In this document: piece by piece, positions 7,801 through 13,417 of the stretch
How the letters are laid out: every line of letters begins with the position of its first letter
Numbering within the stretch: the stretch's first letter is position 1
Assembly (NCBI GenBank): GCA_905215115.1
Contig: CAJMOP010000043.1
Span: forward strand, 1 to 15,081
Reading direction: 5' to 3'
Length of the DNA: 15,081 bases
From: an uncultured bacterium
Lineage (GTDB): Bacteria > Actinomycetota > Coriobacteriia > Coriobacteriales > Coriobacteriaceae
Position numbers and translations under genes: made by a program
Notes under the pieces: model-generated
What the model saw: the letters and a program-made list of their open reading frames with translations, nothing else
Databases searched by the model: none
Told to the model about the DNA's origin: nothing

Positions 7801-8182
7801 CGGGACGCACTTCGCGGTGCTTATAGACGGTAATCTGGAACGAAGGTACCTCGGCGTAGTCGTAAGTTACGCCCTCGCCACCGGTGCGACCCTGCGGTGC
7901 GCCCAAGCGAACCTCGGGTTGGCCCTCGATATTGCAGATAAAGCTGTACCAGATAAGACAGGGCTCGGTGCACTCAAGCTCTACGGTAAATATGCCGTCG
8001 CCCTCGTGCGTCATGGGATACCGAGACTCACCGATCTCATCGACCCAGGTACGCAGGGTAAGCGTTGCCTGGTTGGGGTCGGCGTCCTCCAGAATCACTG
8101 AAAGCGAGAGGGTCGTTCCTGTGGTCACAGCGCCAAACGGAGTGCGAAACTGCGGCAGGCGGCTGTTGTGAATCAATCTCAT
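4886..8182 (-). CDS. malQ: Bifunctional GH13 alpha-amylase/debranching-type enzyme fused to GH77 4-alpha-glucanotransferase
   Basis: The single 1098-residue protein joins two alpha-glucan enzymes. Residues 1-120 look like a beta-sandwich N-domain of neopullulanase-type enzymes. Residues 128-640 are a GH13 barrel and C-domain: MVYQIFPDRY (134-143), region I DGVFNH (263-268), nucleophile D351 in WRLDVADE, acid/base E380 in LLGEVW and transition-state D455 in SSHDRPRI. Residues about 650-1098 are a 4-alpha-glucanotransferase: WQVLPVNPTDFFRSPYAG (690-707), GDIPMYVSDD (827-836), nucleophile D908 in VRLDHF, E954 in IAEDLG and D1003 in STHDTS. Both active sites appear complete. The N-half probably hydrolyses or debranches maltodextrins, and the C-half disproportionates them for GlgP. 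No signal peptide is seen, so it is probably cytoplasmic. The start ATG at 8182 has only a weak GGA ribosome site. NCBI-type annotation may call it GlgX/MalQ, but the N-half looks closer to neopullulanase; its exact GH13 subfamily is uncertain. Confidence 0.93.
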   Translation of the reverse strand: MRLIHNSRLPQFRTPFGAVTTGTTLSLSVILEDADPNQATLTLRTWVDEIGESRYPMTHEGDGIFTVELECTEPCLIWYSFICNIEGQPEVRLGAPQGRTGGEGVTYDYAEVPSFQITVYKHREVRPEWYERGMVYQIFPDRYARDENWRVRTLAEVEKPRNGIQRRMVEDWNEPPVYERAEDGSIKTWDFYGGSLKGIQEDLPRIAELGFTAIYLNPIFEAASNHRYDTADYTKIDPILGTEQDFTELCQAAEKLGISIILDGVFNHTGDDSIYFNRYGNYPGVGAWQSEDSPWRDAFYFHEDGSYDCWWGVGNMPAINESSELVRERLLGKDGVIRKWLRAGAHGWRLDVADELSDDFLTEIKKAVLAEKPDALLLGEVWEDASNKISYGHLRRYLQGSELDSAMDYPFRDMVIGFLMGYKNAYEAAEDIETLRENYPSEALSCALNLLSSHDRPRIISVLGGGPDESQLPECERSKWRLDENSMGLAKSRFWLATLMQMTFPGVPSIYYGDEYGLEGLTDPGNRRTLPTKDQLHDFDTLAIVKNASAVRRALPFMIDGEIKAFALNDEVLAYNRTGKDGESATVIINRSLRNSHRVTIPALDECASDVISGHECEIHNGTVTLDLYPLGSSIIYHHAEQRLQEPLDHGAGVVCHITSVPTDDGKPGTIGAPTRRFIDHLSAMGMRYWQVLPVNPTDFFRSPYAGPSAFAGNIDLLPESQEELAADFETWKARGGEDADPLYTAFKHRNADWLEKYCVYMAVKKYFEGESRHDWPADVARYNEHLIDDKRFHDEAELQAYMQYRFDLAWCELMNYAHKKGIEVIGDIPMYVSDDSADAWSEPENFWLSDTGKAIEISGAPPDNFAPEGQVWGNPTFRWDHMKQNGYSWWMDRLRRAFSLYDRVRLDHFLGFHSYFSIPAGKACADGRWLAGPGKDLFQTAYDELGPLNFIAEDLGYLTPGVRAMASTCGFPGMDVLEFSDYDVRCGVHPTPGKILYTSTHDTSTLAGWCTRSFAGGDEPSGVEVAAKLMSDALTSDAPLVMMPLQDVLGLGDDTRMNVPGVATGNWTWQADEGDVEAAEDKTAQLLRNTHRFWGEA

Positions 8183-8205
8183 AGTACGGTCCAGTTCAAT
8201 AGAAT

Positions 8206-8223
8206 CATGACCTGCTGGTCATG
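8206..8223. promoter_or_regulatory. Palindromic operator-like site or leader hairpin ahead of the GH13-GH77 gene
   Basis: CATGACC and GGTCATG form a perfect 7-bp inverted repeat around TGCT. It sits 23 bases before the start codon and about 20 bases downstream of the predicted -10 box, so it lies in the untranslated leader. It could be a repressor site blocking elongation, or a small RNA hairpin affecting translation. Confidence 0.5.
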
Positions 8224-8243
8224 GGCTTTACGCACGGAATGTA

Positions 8244-8273
8244 AGTATATCTGTTGTACACAGGCTGTATAAA
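8244..8273 (-). promoter_or_regulatory. Predicted promoter of the GH13-GH77 gene
   Basis: On the - strand, TATACT (8244-8249) makes a good -10 box. TTTATA (8268-8273), 18 bases upstream, is a weak -35; an overlapping TTGTTTA is at 8270-8276. Transcription would start near 8237, about 55 bases before the ATG. The spacer holds the near-palindrome CTGTTGTACACAG (8251-8263), a possible regulator site. Confidence 0.5.
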
Positions 8274-8280
8274 CAACATC

Positions 8281-8326
8281 CGTTTACCATCGGCGAACGG
8301 TTGTCCTAGAAAATCGTTTTACCATC
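8281..8326 (-). promoter_or_regulatory. Two direct repeats upstream of the -35 region
   Basis: GATGGTAAACG (8281-8291) and GATGGTAAAACG (8315-8326), read on the - strand, are near-identical and about 34 bases apart, roughly three helical turns. The nearer copy is about 8 bases upstream of the proposed -35. They resemble half-sites for an activator or a LacI-type sugar regulator. This is inferred from repetition and position only. Confidence 0.4.
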
Positions 8327-8391
8327 CAAATTATCGCGATATTCAAAAACGTCTATACCGATACTATTTGTAACCAAACGAAAGTACTTCG

Positions 8392-8519
8392 GTTTACTAC
8401 GATGAATTGAACGATCTCAACCACAGTCAATTTGGTGATATTAAAACCGCAGGTAAAAGCATTGCCAATTTCGTAGATTGCTCGTTGTGGTCGGCCGGAG
8501 CCATTTTGTCGTAGTAAAC
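8392..8519. repeat. 128-bp element bounded by 11-bp perfect inverted repeats
   Basis: GTTTACTACGA (8392-8402) and TCGTAGTAAAC (8509-8519) are exact inverted repeats enclosing 106 bases. Inside them ACCACA (8420-8425) can pair with TGTGGT (8486-8491), suggesting a partly folded structure. No open reading frame of note and no terminal duplication are visible. It lies between the glgA terminator and the GH13-GH77 promoter. It may be a MITE-like dispersed repeat or a regulatory RNA. Confidence 0.6.
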
Positions 8520-8551
8520 ATGCCCTCCTTTTAATGCGAAGTTCAACAAAG

Positions 8552-8580
8552 AAGAGGGCGCCTGGTTGGGGCGCCCTCTT
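8552..8580 (-). terminator. Intrinsic terminator after glgA
   Basis: The 11-bp perfect stem AAGAGGGCGCC/GGCGCCCTCTT (8552-8562 with 8570-8580) has a 7-base loop and lies 33 bases after the glgA stop. On the - strand it is followed by CTTTGTT, a U-rich tail. It would end the glgP-glgC-glgD-glgA transcript, so the GH13-GH77 gene needs its own promoter. Confidence 0.85.
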
Positions 8581-8612
8581 TTGCGTTGAGGATTAAGTTT
8601 TAATCGTCAGGA

Positions 8613-10940
8613 TTAGCGGCGCTTGCGGGCGGCCGTTGCCTTGCGGACGGAGGTCTTCTTGGTAGGAGCCTTTTCCTCAGTGGGAGCGGCGGGGGAGACC
8701 GAGGCCTCCTTGGCAGGCTCGGGCTTAGCCTCTGCCTTCGGTGCGGCCTTGACCTCAGCGGCCTTCGGCGTCGGCTTGGCCTTTACCTCGGCCTTGGGCT
8801 CCTCTTTGGCAGCAGCGGGCTTAATCTCTGCTTTGGGAGTTGCGGTCTTTGCCGTGGTCTTCTTGGCTGTCGTCGTGCGCTTGCGCGAGGTGGTCTTGGC
8901 GGCAGGCTTGGCCTCGACGGTTGCCTCCGCCTTGGACTGGGCAGGCGTCTCCTCGACCTTGGCGGCCGGCTTTGCGGCAGCCTTGGGGGCAGCCTTCGTT
9001 GCAGTGGCCTTGGTAGCTGTAGCTTTCTTGGTGGCAGGGGCCTTGGTCGTGCTCTTGGACGTGGTCGTCTTCTTGGCGGCGGTCTTGGCCGGAGCCTTTG
9101 CCGCGGGCTTAACCTCGGCTGCAGCGGTCTCGGCCTTTACCTCGGGAACGACCTCGGCCTCGGCGGCCTTCTTGGCAGCTGCGGTCGTGCGCTTGCGCGT
9201 GGTCGCTGCCTTGGCGGTAGTTGCCTTGGCAGTGGTGTTCTTGCTCGCAGCGGCCTTCGTTGTCGTGGCCTTTTTAGTCGTCGTCTTACGAGTCGTGGTC
9301 TTCTTTGCCGCAGGCTTCGCAGCCGGCTTCTCCTCAGCCTTGGGCTCCTCAGCAGCAGCGGGCGCCTCAACAACCGGCTCGGCCTTGGGCTCGGGCTCGG
9401 CCACAACCTCGGGCTCGGCCTCAACTTTCTCAGCCACAACCACAGGCTCGTCGACAACAGCCACCGGGCGCTCGATCTCCGGGTGCATAAAGAAGTACAG
9501 GTCCAGATACTTATCGGCCGAGCGCGTCCAGCTAAAGTCCTGGCTCATGGCCTGCGTGACCAGCTGGTTCCACGCCTCGCGGTTGTCCCAGAACAGGCGT
9601 GCCGCACGGAACACGGCGTCGCCCATCTCGTCGCCGTTAAAGTTGGTAAACGAGAAGCCCGTGCCCTCGCCGGTAAACTCGTTATACGGGATCACCGTGT
9701 CCTTCAGACCGCCAGTCTCGCGAACAATCGGCAGGGTGCCGTAGCGCATGGCGATGATCTGCGACAGGCCGCAGGGCTCAAACTTCGAAGGCATCAGGAA
9801 CATATCGGCGGCGGCATACATACGCTGCGACAGCGCCGGATCGAACTCGATGCGCGCGGCCATGGTGCCGGGGTACTTGTCCTGGAAGTAGCGCAGGCCG
9901 TCCTCGTAGTCGCGGTCGCCGGTGCCCAGCACGGCCACCTGAACGCCGCCGGCCAGGATGCGGTCGAGCGCATACATGACCAGGTCCATGCCCTTCTGGC
10001 GCGTCAGGCGCGTGACCATCACCATGAGCGGACGGTCGTCGCGAACCTCGAGCCCCAGCTCTTCCTGCAGCTTGGCCTTGCACACGGCCTTGCCGGAACG
10101 GTCCTCGACGGTGTAGTTGGCGGCAATGCGCTTGTCGGTCGCCGGGTCAAAGCCCGCCACGTCAATGCCGTTCAAAATGCCCTGCAGCGCATAGGAGCGT
10201 TCGCGCAGCACGCCGTCCAGGCCCTCGCCAAACTCGGGCGTCTGGATCTCGTTGGCATAGGTGGGGCTCACCGTGGTGATGGCATCGGCATAGCGCAGCG
10301 CGCCCAGCATGTAGTTGATGCTGCAGGCGTCGCAACGCAGCTGCGAAGCGGCCGCCGGAATATGCGCCACGCCCAGGATGTCCTCCATCACAGTGTCGCT
10401 AAACTGGCCCTGGAACGCCACGTTGTGGATCGAGAACACGGTCTTGACGCGGTCGTACAGCGGCAGGCCCTGGTAGAACTCGCGCAAGAATACGGGCGCC
10501 AGCGCCGTCTGCCAGTCGTTGCAGTGCAGGATGTCGCACTCAAAGCCGGCCGGCAGGTGCTGCAGACTCTCGGTGATGGCCTTGGAGAAGAACGCAAAAC
10601 GCTCGCCGTCGTCAAAGAAGCCGTACGGATAGTCGCGCGCAAAGTAGCGCTCGTTGTCGATGAACATATACGTGACACCGTCGTGCTCGAGCTTCTCGAG
10701 CCCGCAGTACTCGTTGCGCCAGCCCAGGCTAACGTAAAAGTCGGAGAAGTGCTCCATCTGCGCCTTGTACTCGTCCTTGATGGTGGCGTACTTGGGCACC
10801 ATCACGATGACCTCGGCGCCGGCGCGCACAAGCGCCGCAGGCAGCGAGCCCGCCACGTCGCCCAGGCCACCGGTCTTAACAAACGGTGCGCACTCGGCCG
10901 AGGCAAACACGATCTGCATCTTTTTGCTGGAATCTGCCAT
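8613..10940 (-). CDS. glgA: Glycogen synthase (GT5) with a long histone H1-like C-terminal extension
   Basis: GlgA adds glucose from ADP-glucose to the non-reducing ends of growing alpha-1,4-glucan. The chosen start is the ATG at 10940, because GGGAG lies 5 bases upstream of it; an in-frame ATG at 10952 would add four residues but has no ribosome site. In the resulting 775-residue protein the catalytic GT5/GT-B part spans about 8-486. It has the ADP-glucose loop KTGGLGDVAGSLP (22-34), HCNDWQTALAP (139-149), SKFEPCGLSQ (385-394) with its conserved Glu, and the ETGGL motif (408-412). Ordinary GlgA proteins end near 480 residues; here the frame runs on for 289 residues of Ala/Lys/Thr/Glu/Pro/Val-rich sequence with no stop or frameshift. 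It is the last gene of the glgP-glgC-glgD-glgA set. The synthase identity is firm; the role of the tail is unknown. Confidence 0.96.
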   Translation of the reverse strand: MADSSKKMQIVFASAECAPFVKTGGLGDVAGSLPAALVRAGAEVIVMVPKYATIKDEYKAQMEHFSDFYVSLGWRNEYCGLEKLEHDGVTYMFIDNERYFARDYPYGFFDDGERFAFFSKAITESLQHLPAGFECDILHCNDWQTALAPVFLREFYQGLPLYDRVKTVFSIHNVAFQGQFSDTVMEDILGVAHIPAAASQLRCDACSINYMLGALRYADAITTVSPTYANEIQTPEFGEGLDGVLRERSYALQGILNGIDVAGFDPATDKRIAANYTVEDRSGKAVCKAKLQEELGLEVRDDRPLMVMVTRLTRQKGMDLVMYALDRILAGGVQVAVLGTGDRDYEDGLRYFQDKYPGTMAARIEFDPALSQRMYAAADMFLMPSKFEPCGLSQIIAMRYGTLPIVRETGGLKDTVIPYNEFTGEGTGFSFTNFNGDEMGDAVFRAARLFWDNREAWNQLVTQAMSQDFSWTRSADKYLDLYFFMHPEIERPVAVVDEPVVVAEKVEAEPEVVAEPEPKAEPVVEAPAAAEEPKAEEKPAAKPAAKKTTTRKTTTKKATTTKAAASKNTTAKATTAKAATTRKRTTAAAKKAAEAEVVPEVKAETAAAEVKPAAKAPAKTAAKKTTTSKSTTKAPATKKATATKATATKAAPKAAAKPAAKVEETPAQSKAEATVEAKPAAKTTSRKRTTTAKKTTAKTATPKAEIKPAAAKEEPKAEVKAKPTPKAAEVKAAPKAEAKPEPAKEASVSPAAPTEEKAPTKKTSVRKATAARKRR
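8616..9482 (-). other. Low-complexity histone H1-like tail of GlgA
   Basis: These bases encode residues 487-775 of GlgA. The tail contains no Gly, Leu, Phe, Tyr, Trp, His, Cys or Met and only single Asp, Asn and Gln residues. It begins with an acidic Glu/Pro/Val/Ala linker, then alternates basic Lys/Ala/Thr blocks (for example AAKKTTTRKTTTKKATTTKA, about 544-563) with acidic or mixed blocks, and ends in RKRR. RKRTT occurs twice (codons at 9183-9197 and 8871-8885), with an identical 14-base DNA core. Such composition is known from histone H1-like bacterial proteins and AlgP-type tails that bind nucleic acid or other polyanions. Disorder and polyanion binding are inferred. Confidence 0.85.
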
Positions 10941-10945
10941 ATTGT

Positions 10946-10950
10946 CTCCC
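10946..10950 (-). promoter_or_regulatory. Shine-Dalgarno sequence that decides the glgA start
   Basis: On the - strand GGGAG is 5 bases before the ATG at 10940 and lies downstream of the alternative ATG at 10952. It therefore supports the shorter protein beginning MADSSKK. Confidence 0.7.
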
Positions 10951-10963
10951 ATGTTGCAATTCG

Positions 10964-10999
10964 AGAATAGCCGCCTGGCACAAACCGGGCGGCTATTCT
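10964..10999 (-). other. Stem-loop in the glgD-glgA spacer
   Basis: A 12-bp perfect stem AGAATAGCCGCC/GGCGGCTATTCT (10964-10975 with 10988-10999) has a 12-base loop and fills most of the 90-base gap between glgD and glgA. Read on the - strand it is followed by CGAATTGC, without a U-run, so a full terminator is unlikely. It could protect or separate the glgD and glgA messages and change their relative expression. Confidence 0.65.
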
Positions 11000-11030
11000 A
11001 CATGTTACGAGCGATGTTGCGGTGCCAACG

Positions 11031-12158
11031 TTAACGTACGATGGTGGTGTCGGAAGCTAACGGAGCCTTTCCCAGCACCAGGATGTTCTCGGGCGTGCCG
11101 CGAAGCTCGGTGTTGGTGGGAACCACATTGTTCTTGTCCAGAATGGCATTCTCGACGCGGGCGCCGCTCTTGATGATGCAGCTCTGGTTGATGATCGAAT
11201 TGGTGACCGAAGCACCTTCCTCGACCACGACGCCGCGCGACAGGATCGAGTTGCGCACGGTGCCCTTGATGATGCAGCCGGCCGAGATGATCGAGTTGCA
11301 CGCGTGGCTGCCGGTCGCATAGCGCGAAGGCGGCACGTCGTGAGCCTTGGTCAGGATCGGGCGCTCGGGGTCAAAGAGCTGGTCGGCTACGGTCTGGTCG
11401 AGCAGGTCCATGCTGCGGCGATACAGCGACTTCTCGCTAAACACGCCCACGACCTCGCCCTTGTACTCGTAGCTGCACACGTCGATGTTGCCAAAGTCGC
11501 CTTGGAGTGCCTCGAGCAGGTCCAGATAGTCGGCAGCCTGGTAGTGGTCGATAATCTCGAGCAGCGTCTCGCGGTTGACGATGCAGCAGTCCATGGAGGC
11601 GTTGTCGCCGTACGCGACGCCGGCGCTCACGCCCGTCAGGCGGCCGTTCTCGTTAATCTCGAGTTTGGTCTCGTCTTCGACATTGCGCGTGGCCTTGCAG
11701 TACACCACGGTCATTTGGGCGCCGGAGTTCTCGTGCGCATCGATAATGGTGTTGAGGTCCATGTTAAAGATGATGTTGGTGCCCATCATAACAACGTAGG
11801 GCTTGTCCGAGCGCTGGAACAGCGTCTTGTTGGAGATGATGTCGCGCAGCAGGAAGCGCATGCCGCCCTTGGTGGTGCCATACGCGTTGCCGGGCACCAT
11901 AAACAGGCCGCCCTTCTTGCGGTCCAGGCCCCAGTCCTTGCCCGAGCCCACATGGTCGATCAGCGAGCGGTAGTTGCCCGGCATGACGACGCCGACGGTC
12001 TTGATGCCGGCATTCATCATGTTGGACAGCGGAAAGTCGATCAGGCGGTAGCGGCCCAAAAACGGAACGGACGCGATGGGGCGGTCCTTGAGCAGGACGC
12101 TGCCGTAGGTCGAAGAGTAGTTAGCGGTGATGTAACCGATGGCCTTGCGATTGATCAT
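11031..12158 (-). CDS. glgD: GlgD, non-catalytic-type paralogue of ADP-glucose pyrophosphorylase
   Basis: It belongs to the GlgD family, which in Gram-positive bacteria partners GlgC and modulates its activity. The chosen start is the ATG at 12158, giving 375 residues beginning MINRKAIGYI. It has AAGGGGG as its ribosome site 9 bases upstream, within the end of glgC; a longer frame from 12197 adds 13 residues that overlap glgC. The nucleotidyltransferase-like domain covers about 1-270 and a left-handed beta-helix of hexapeptide repeats covers about 280-360. At the N-terminus the nucleotide loop GGQGSRL seen in GlgC is replaced by ANYSSTYGSVL, so catalysis is probably impaired. FLGRYRLIDFPLSNMMNAGI (34-53) is typical of the family. 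The 4-base gap from glgC implies translational coupling. The family is clear; the regulatory role is from known GlgC/GlgD pairs. Confidence 0.92.
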   Translation of the reverse strand: MINRKAIGYITANYSSTYGSVLLKDRPIASVPFLGRYRLIDFPLSNMMNAGIKTVGVVMPGNYRSLIDHVGSGKDWGLDRKKGGLFMVPGNAYGTTKGGMRFLLRDIISNKTLFQRSDKPYVVMMGTNIIFNMDLNTIIDAHENSGAQMTVVYCKATRNVEDETKLEINENGRLTGVSAGVAYGDNASMDCCIVNRETLLEIIDHYQAADYLDLLEALQGDFGNIDVCSYEYKGEVVGVFSEKSLYRRSMDLLDQTVADQLFDPERPILTKAHDVPPSRYATGSHACNSIISAGCIIKGTVRNSILSRGVVVEEGASVTNSIINQSCIIKSGARVENAILDKNNVVPTNTELRGTPENILVLGKAPLASDTTIVR

Positions 12159-12162
12159 CGGA

Positions 12163-13311
12163 TCATTCCCCCTTCCCGATAACGACGTCATTTCCAACGA
12201 CGGCCGTATCCTTGGTGGTATCGACAGAGCCGAGCTTCACGCCCTCTTCGACCGTGGAGTTCTCGCCCAAAATAGCGCGGCAGATGTGCGCGCCGCTCTT
12301 AACGTGCGCACCCGGCAGCAGCACGGAGTCCTCGACCACGGCGCGCTCCTCGATGATGACATCGGTCGAAAGGATCGAGTGGCGAGCGGTGCCGTAGATC
12401 TTGCACCCGTTGGAGACCAGGCAGTCGTCTAGACGGCCGTCCGGGCCAATGTAGTGCGGCGGACGCGTGGTGATGTTGGACATGATGGGGAAGTTCTTGT
12501 CAAACAGATCGAACTCGGGGTTGTTGCCCAGCAGGTCCATCGAGGTCTCGTGGAAGCTGGCGATGGTGCCGACGTCCTTCCAAAAGCCGTGGAACTCGTA
12601 GCTGTACAGGCGCTTGTTCTCGCCGAGCAGCTTGGGGATGATGTCCTTGCCAAAGTCGTGGCTCGAGCGCTGGTCCAGAGCGTCCTCCTCGAGCGCCTCG
12701 ATCAGCACGTCGGCCGAGAAGATGTAGATGCCCATGGACGCGAGGTTCGAATCGGGCTTCTCGGGCTTCTCGGTGAACTTGGTGATGCGGCCGTCCTCGG
12801 GATCGGTAGTCAGGATGCCAAAGCGGCTGGCCTCCTCCCACGGCACGGGCATAACGCTCACCGTGAGGTCGGCGTTGTTCTCAATATGCGTCTTGAGCAT
12901 CTTGCGGTAGTCCATGCGATACAGGTGATCGCCCGAAAGAATCAGGACGTACTCGGGGTCGTTGGCCTTGATGTAGTCGAGGTTCTGCGTAATGGCGTCG
13001 GCCGTGCCCGCATACCAGGCGCCGCCGGTCTGCGTCTCGTACGGCGGCAGAATCGACACGCCGCCGTCGCGGCTGTCCAGATCCCACGCCTCGCCGGAGC
13101 CCACGTAGGCATGCAGCAGGTAGGGACGGTACTGCGTCAGAACGCCCACCGTGTCGATGCCCGAGTTGGAGCAGTTGGAGAGCGAAAAGTCGATAATGCG
13201 GAACTTGCCACCAAAGCTAACCGCCGGCTTAGCGATCTTTTGGGTGAGTGCCCCCAATCGGCTGCCCTGTCCTCCTGCGAGGAGCATCGCGATGCATTCT
13301 TTCTTACTCAT
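12163..13311 (-). CDS. glgC: Glucose-1-phosphate adenylyltransferase (ADP-glucose pyrophosphorylase)
   Basis: It makes ADP-glucose from glucose-1-phosphate and ATP, the committed step of bacterial glycogen synthesis. The 382-residue protein has the pyrophosphorylase loop LLAGGQGSRLGALT (10-23), KPAVSFGGKFRIIDFSLSN (28-46), YAGTADAI (100-107) and the metal-binding LSGDHLYRMDY (125-135). A left-handed beta-helix of hexapeptide repeats covers about 285-370. The start is well supported: AAGGAG lies 6 bases before the ATG at 13311. It is followed at 4 bases by glgD and preceded by glgP after 106 bases. All the catalytic signatures lacking in GlgD are intact here, consistent with GlgC as the active subunit of a mixed complex. 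Effector specificity cannot be predicted from sequence alone. Confidence 0.97.
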   Translation of the reverse strand: MSKKECIAMLLAGGQGSRLGALTQKIAKPAVSFGGKFRIIDFSLSNCSNSGIDTVGVLTQYRPYLLHAYVGSGEAWDLDSRDGGVSILPPYETQTGGAWYAGTADAITQNLDYIKANDPEYVLILSGDHLYRMDYRKMLKTHIENNADLTVSVMPVPWEEASRFGILTTDPEDGRITKFTEKPEKPDSNLASMGIYIFSADVLIEALEEDALDQRSSHDFGKDIIPKLLGENKRLYSYEFHGFWKDVGTIASFHETSMDLLGNNPEFDLFDKNFPIMSNITTRPPHYIGPDGRLDDCLVSNGCKIYGTARHSILSTDVIIEERAVVEDSVLLPGAHVKSGAHICRAILGENSTVEEGVKLGSVDTTKDTAVVGNDVVIGKGE

Positions 13312-13351
13312 CGATTTCTCCTTCTGTCATCGATGTTCCTAAACCCATTAG

Positions 13352-13382
13352 CGACGGGCGCGGCGCTCGGTCGCGCCCGTCG
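13352..13382 (-). other. GC-rich stem-loop in the glgP-glgC spacer
   Basis: The 11-bp perfect stem CGACGGGCGCG/CGCGCCCGTCG (13352-13362 with 13372-13382) has a 9-base loop. Read on the - strand it is followed by CTAATGGG, without a U-run, so it is not a good intrinsic terminator. It lies 35 bases after the glgP stop and may reduce read-through or stabilise the upstream message. I see no convincing promoter for glgC in this spacer. Confidence 0.6.
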
Positions 13383-13417
13383 AGTAATGCCGTGCGGCAA
13401 AGGGAGCTCGCGCGCCT

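Noticed and set aside
8379..8399. Near-palindrome around CGAAAGTACTTCG as an operator
   Set aside because: Only 4-bp arms match cleanly, and it overlaps the edge of the larger inverted-repeat element, so it is too weak to call.
8623..9744. Long + strand open frame (373 residues, Ala/Val-rich) opposite the GlgA tail
   Set aside because: The antisense of Lys/Ala/Thr codons rarely forms stops, so the frame follows from the composition of the tail. It has no recognisable domain and the GlgA reading is certain.
9483..10970. Long + strand open frame (495 residues) opposite the GlgA catalytic region
   Set aside because: It is a shadow of a well-identified GT5 gene in GC-rich DNA, with no family motif of its own.
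13352..13382. Intrinsic terminator after glgP
   Set aside because: The stem is strong, but no U-run follows on the - strand, so it is listed only as a stem-loop.
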